Positions 7,420 to 9,440 of a DNA stretch of 9,440 nt are shown here, piece by piece. Origin of the DNA: an uncultured bacterium (GTDB lineage: Bacteria > Acidobacteriota > Thermoanaerobaculia > Multivoradales > JAHEKO01); contig CALILB010000171.1 in NCBI GenBank assembly GCA_938016625.1, positions 1-9,440 of the forward strand. Reading direction: 5' to 3'. The number at the start of each line of letters is the position of its first letter. Within the stretch, counting starts at the first letter, position 1. The position numbers and the translations under genes were made by a program. The notes below the pieces were generated by a model. The model ran no database searches. It saw only the letters and a list, made by a program, of their open reading frames with translations, and had not been told where the DNA came from.

Positions 7420-8814
7420 TCAGCCCTTCCAGGTGACCTGGATCCAGCCCCAGGTGCCGTTGGAGCTCTCGACCAGCACGTCCTCGGCGGCGCGGCCGCC
7501 GTTGAAGAAAGCGAGTCCGGCACCGAGTCCGAAGCCAAGTTTGAATGAATAGTTGAATTGCGCGTCGAACTCGTATCCCAGCGAATCGGAGGAGAAGGTA
7601 TCGCCCTCCGCCGGTCGACGGATCAGGTAGCCGAGACGCTCTTCGTCGAAGGCACCGGCGCCGCCCCACCAGGCATCCCGTGTGTCGTCGAGAGCAAAGG
7701 TATGGAGACCGAGGCGGGCACTCGACTTTGCCCCCGGCTTCAGCAGCACCAACAAATAGATGTCCTGCAGGTTGGAGAAGGCGCTGAAATCGATCGAGCC
7801 GTAGAACTTGTGGTTGGTGGGCAACAGGTTGAAAAAGGTTCCATGGGTGTCCGCTGCCCGGTCACCGCCCGAGGCCTGGGCGATACCGACACGAATGCCG
7901 GGTGAGGCCGGCGCGTCGGGGAACGAGTAGCCCCCTTCGACGATGAAGGCCCAGGCCTCCTGGTCGATCGGTCCCCAGTCGCCACGCTGGAAGGCCGTCC
8001 ACAGCATGAGGTCACGGCGCTCGTTGCCCAGCAGCAGACTGGCACCAAGGGTGGTGATCTTGATGTCGCCACCGGCGGCGGCCACTGCCCCCGGCCGGCC
8101 GTCGTCGTAGTAGAGCCCAAAGAGCCGCAGCTCGCCGCTCGGGATCCACTTGCCGTAACGGCCGGTCAGCGTCAGGCCGTAGAGGTTGAGGTCGTCGAGC
8201 TGCTCGAAGGCGTCGATGTAGTTGACGCCACCGGCGAGCGGTCTGAGAGCGAGACCCGAGAGATCGGCGGCGCCGAAGTCGACCCCAAAAGTAAAGCCGT
8301 CGTAGCGGCGGCCGACGTTCGTCCAGTCCCAGGTGCCCACCAGTCGCTCGCTCAGACGGACCTTCTTGACCTGGTCGAGGTGGGGAACACCGGTCAGAAT
8401 CTCGAGACCTTCCTTCCAGCCCTGGCGGCCCAGCGTCATGCGAAAGCGCTCGGATCGATAACCGACACTCGCCTCGGCTATACCCACCATGCTGGGATCG
8501 GTGTCGCCGTCGTTGGCGTCGACATAGACCTTGCCGATGCCAAAGGCGGCGTTCTCGTGCAGACCGTGGCCGGACGCTCCCTGGAGCACACCGTGGAGGT
8601 TCCAATGCTCCCACTTCAGATCGAGCCCCATCCGTGCCCGTAGCTTCCAGTAGTCGAAGTCGCTCTCCAGATCGGGATTGCCCGATGGCGAGTCCCAGGT
8701 CTCCCAACGCGCCTGGAGGTCGATCGGTACGTCGATCTCGGGTCCAGCGGCGAGGGTCAAACCGCTCAGCACCACGACGAGGCAAGTCGTGACGAGCAGA
8801 ATCCTGGTTGTCAT
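7420..8814 (-). CDS. AlgE-like (alginate-export family) outer-membrane beta-barrel, first gene of the nap operon, 464 aa
   Basis: The ATG at 8814 is chosen because GGAGGAG (8823-8829) is 8 nt upstream and it opens a clear Sec signal peptide (MTTRILLV...LAAG, cleavage near residue 23). The longer frame to 8898 overlaps the predicted promoter. The mature protein is built of alternating short hydrophobic/aromatic strands and polar turns, with Tyr/Trp-rich girdles. The segments FRMTLGRQGWKEG and TWDWTNVGRRYDGFTFGV look like the GRQ...R.FDG core of alginate-export (AlgE-type) barrels. It ends in aromatic WGWIQVTWKG, close to but not exactly the classical terminal aromatic signal. It is expected to sit in the outer membrane as a channel. 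Its place 2 nt ahead of napD suggests it passes nitrate, nitrite or another solute needed by Nap respiration. That role is inference; the barrel fold is well supported. Confidence 0.85.
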   Translation of the reverse strand: MTTRILLVTTCLVVVLSGLTLAAGPEIDVPIDLQARWETWDSPSGNPDLESDFDYWKLRARMGLDLKWEHWNLHGVLQGASGHGLHENAAFGIGKVYVDANDGDTDPSMVGIAEASVGYRSERFRMTLGRQGWKEGLEILTGVPHLDQVKKVRLSERLVGTWDWTNVGRRYDGFTFGVDFGAADLSGLALRPLAGGVNYIDAFEQLDDLNLYGLTLTGRYGKWIPSGELRLFGLYYDDGRPGAVAAAGGDIKITTLGASLLLGNERRDLMLWTAFQRGDWGPIDQEAWAFIVEGGYSFPDAPASPGIRVGIAQASGGDRAADTHGTFFNLLPTNHKFYGSIDFSAFSNLQDIYLLVLLKPGAKSSARLGLHTFALDDTRDAWWGGAGAFDEERLGYLIRRPAEGDTFSSDSLGYEFDAQFNYSFKLGFGLGAGLAFFNGGRAAEDVLVESSNGTWGWIQVTWKG

Positions 8815-8822
8815 GCGAAGGG

Positions 8823-8829
8823 CTCCTCC
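8823..8829 (-). promoter_or_regulatory. Ribosome-binding site of the barrel gene
   Basis: GGAGGAG on the minus strand, 8 nt before the ATG at 8814. It decides this start over the in-frame upstream ATG at 8898. Confidence 0.7.
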
Positions 8830-8840
8830 AGTCTCTGGTA

Positions 8841-8857
8841 ATCGATGTTGGCTCGAT
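8841..8857. repeat. Short inverted repeat near the predicted nap transcription start
   Basis: ATCGA (8841-8845) and TCGAT (8853-8857) are inverted around 7 nt, between the candidate -10 box and the barrel ribosome site. Five-base arms can arise by chance. It is listed as a possible operator only because of its position. Confidence 0.2.
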
Positions 8858-8885
8858 CTTCTAGTCAGGGGATAGGTTGTGTCAA
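8858..8885 (-). promoter_or_regulatory. Candidate sigma-70-type promoter of the nap operon
   Basis: On the minus strand a perfect TTGACA (8885-8880) is followed after 16 bp by TAGAAG (8863-8858, 4 of 6 matches to TATAAT). Transcription would begin near 8851, leaving a leader of about 37 nt before the barrel ATG with its GGAGGAG. The -35 hexamer lies within a small inverted repeat, GTTG-ACA-CAAC (8886-8876), a possible regulator site. Confidence 0.45.
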
Positions 8886-8943
8886 CTAGCGGGTTCATGG
8901 CAATACAAGACAGGGTAGGAGGTCGCCCGCCCGGCGGGGTAGT

Positions 8944-8956
8944 GCCGCAACGCGGC
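8944..8956. repeat. Hairpin 1 of a pair, GCCGC-aac-GCGGC
   Basis: A 5-bp perfect stem with a 3-nt loop. The same stem recurs at 9020-9032, 76 bp away centre to centre, on the other side of an A-rich stretch. No T-run follows, so terminator function is doubtful. Confidence 0.35.
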
Positions 8957-9018
8957 GCCGGATGGAGGCATGAATTAAAAGAAAATAAGATGTCTTTGTC
9001 GGCTAATAGGGGAGGGCC

Positions 9019-9033
9019 TGCCGCGATGCGGCA
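9019..9033. repeat. Hairpin 2 of a pair, TGCCGC-gat-GCGGCA
   Basis: A 6-bp perfect stem with a 3-nt loop, sharing the GCCGC/GCGGC arms of the hairpin at 8944-8956. It lies upstream of the candidate promoter of the + strand gene and could be a dyad for a regulator. Confidence 0.35.
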
Positions 9034-9093
9034 TCGAGGCTCCTGGCCCCGCTCCAGGCACGACCGACGATGCTGGTATCGGCTCTCTGCGGA

Positions 9094-9099
9094 TACAAT
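9094..9099 (+). promoter_or_regulatory. Candidate -10 box for the CMD-like gene
   Basis: TACAAT matches TATAAT at 5 of 6 positions and lies 31 nt before the ATG at 9125. The -35 position about 17 bp upstream reads TGCTGG, a poor match, so the promoter may need an activator or another sigma factor. Confidence 0.35.
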
Positions 9100-9124
9100 C
9101 GCGCTCCAAGGGAGGATCCTTTCG

Positions 9125-9440
9125 ATGACCGAAAAGCGAGGTGTTCCGAAGACCTATCTTCGTTTCCGGGAGACCTACCCCGAGGTCGCCACCCATTACG
9201 AGGCTCTGGGCAAGAGCCTCTCCGAGCTCGGCGCCCTGGACACGAAGACGGTGGCGCTGGTCAAGCTGGCGCTGGCGGTGGCTCAACAGCGGGAGGGAGG
9301 GGTCCACTCGGCGGCGCGCAAGGGTCTCGAGGCCGGGCTCGCGGCCGATGAGATGAAGCAGGTGGCGTTGATGGCGATCACCACCATCGGGTTCTCGTCG
9401 GCGATGGCCGCGTTTACCTGGGTCGAGGACATCGTCGACG
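9125..9440 (+). CDS. Carboxymuconolactone-decarboxylase-like (AhpD-fold) protein, 3' end cut by the window
   Basis: The frame starts at ATG 9125, 9 nt after AGGGAGG (9109-9115), and stays open to the window end, giving 105 codons. The helical pattern and the segments YPEVATHYEALGKSLSELG, VALVKLALAVAQQREGGVHS, ARKGLEAGLAADEM and MAITTIGFSSAMAAFTWV match the carboxymuconolactone decarboxylase / AhpD-like fold. Family members include gamma-carboxymuconolactone decarboxylase, peroxiredoxin-reducing AhpD and many small proteins of unknown role. There is no CXXC or single cysteine at the EG(C/A)..H site: this protein reads REGGVHSAARKG, so AhpD-type thiol peroxidase activity is unlikely. It is divergent from the nap operon and may share its regulatory region. 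Family assignment is good; specific function is unknown. Confidence 0.85.
   Translation, partial: MTEKRGVPKTYLRFRETYPEVATHYEALGKSLSELGALDTKTVALVKLALAVAQQREGGVHSAARKGLEAGLAADEMKQVALMAITTIGFSSAMAAFTWVEDIVD

Larger units (their letters stand above)
8815..9124. other. Divergent intergenic region with promoters and two similar hairpins, no gene seen
   Basis: This 310-bp gap separates the minus-strand nap operon from the + strand CMD-like gene. I see no credible small gene in it. It holds the nap-side promoter (8858-8885), two GC-rich hairpins with the common form GCCGC-NNN-GCGGC (8944-8956 and 9020-9032), an A-rich stretch between them (8970-8992) unlike the surrounding GC-rich DNA, and a TACAAT-like -10 candidate (9094-9099) for the + gene. 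No TTGAT-N4-ATCAA FNR-type site is present. Confidence 0.6.

Noticed and set aside
8815..9124. FNR-type site (TTGAT-N4-ATCAA) in the nap upstream region
   Set aside because: I looked on both strands and found no half-site pair with this spacing. TTGACACAACC is better explained as a -35 box with a chance dyad.
1..9440. CRISPR arrays, tRNA/rRNA genes, insertion sequences
   Set aside because: I saw no regularly spaced direct repeats, no tRNA-like cloverleaf with CCA-end context, no rRNA conserved blocks, and no transposase frames.

Overview
The window comes from a high-GC, Gram-negative bacterium. It encodes Tat- and Sec-exported periplasmic redox proteins, an outer-membrane beta-barrel and a TPR/peptidase-like exported protein. 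The style (many TPR proteins, GAGGAGG ribosome sites, NapA in a GC-rich background) fits Acidobacteriota or a neighbouring phylum, but no ribosomal or other phylogenetic marker is present, so this placement is only an inference.

Layout. On the + strand, bases 2-1471 hold the 3' part of a CocE/NonD-type alpha/beta hydrolase, cut by the window edge. Bases 1551-3158 hold an exported protein with a degenerate peptidase-MA-like (gluzincin) domain followed by TPR repeats. A minus-strand operon then runs from 8814 down to 3243: AlgE-like outer-membrane barrel, napD, napA, napB, and an uncharacterised 213-residue helical protein. A 310-bp intergenic region (8815-9124) separates this operon from a divergent + strand gene (9125 to the window end, cut) for a carboxymuconolactone-decarboxylase-like protein.

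The centre of interest is the nap operon. NapA is a complete periplasmic nitrate reductase catalytic subunit (Tat signal, [4Fe-4S] cysteines, molybdenum-ligand Cys). NapB is its di-haem electron-transfer partner and NapD its signal-peptide-binding chaperone. The genes are translationally tight: barrel/napD are 2 nt apart, napD/napA overlap by 8 bp, and napA/napB overlap by 28 bp. The operon is bounded by a divergent gene upstream and a convergent gene downstream, so it is probably seen whole. It carries no napC, napGH, napM or other quinol dehydrogenase. It does carry two genes not normally listed as nap components: an outer-membrane barrel in first position and a helical protein of unknown function in last position. 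NapA resembles the long Campylobacterota type more than the shorter E. coli type. A likely model is nitrate entry through the barrel, reduction by NapAB in the periplasm, and electrons from a donor encoded elsewhere.

Other points: napB ends at a TAG that is followed in frame by a plausible 15-codon tail ending exactly at the next ribosome-binding site; the TPR protein has lost its HEXXH metalloprotease motif; and the hydrolase gene at the left edge has visibly lower GC than the rest.
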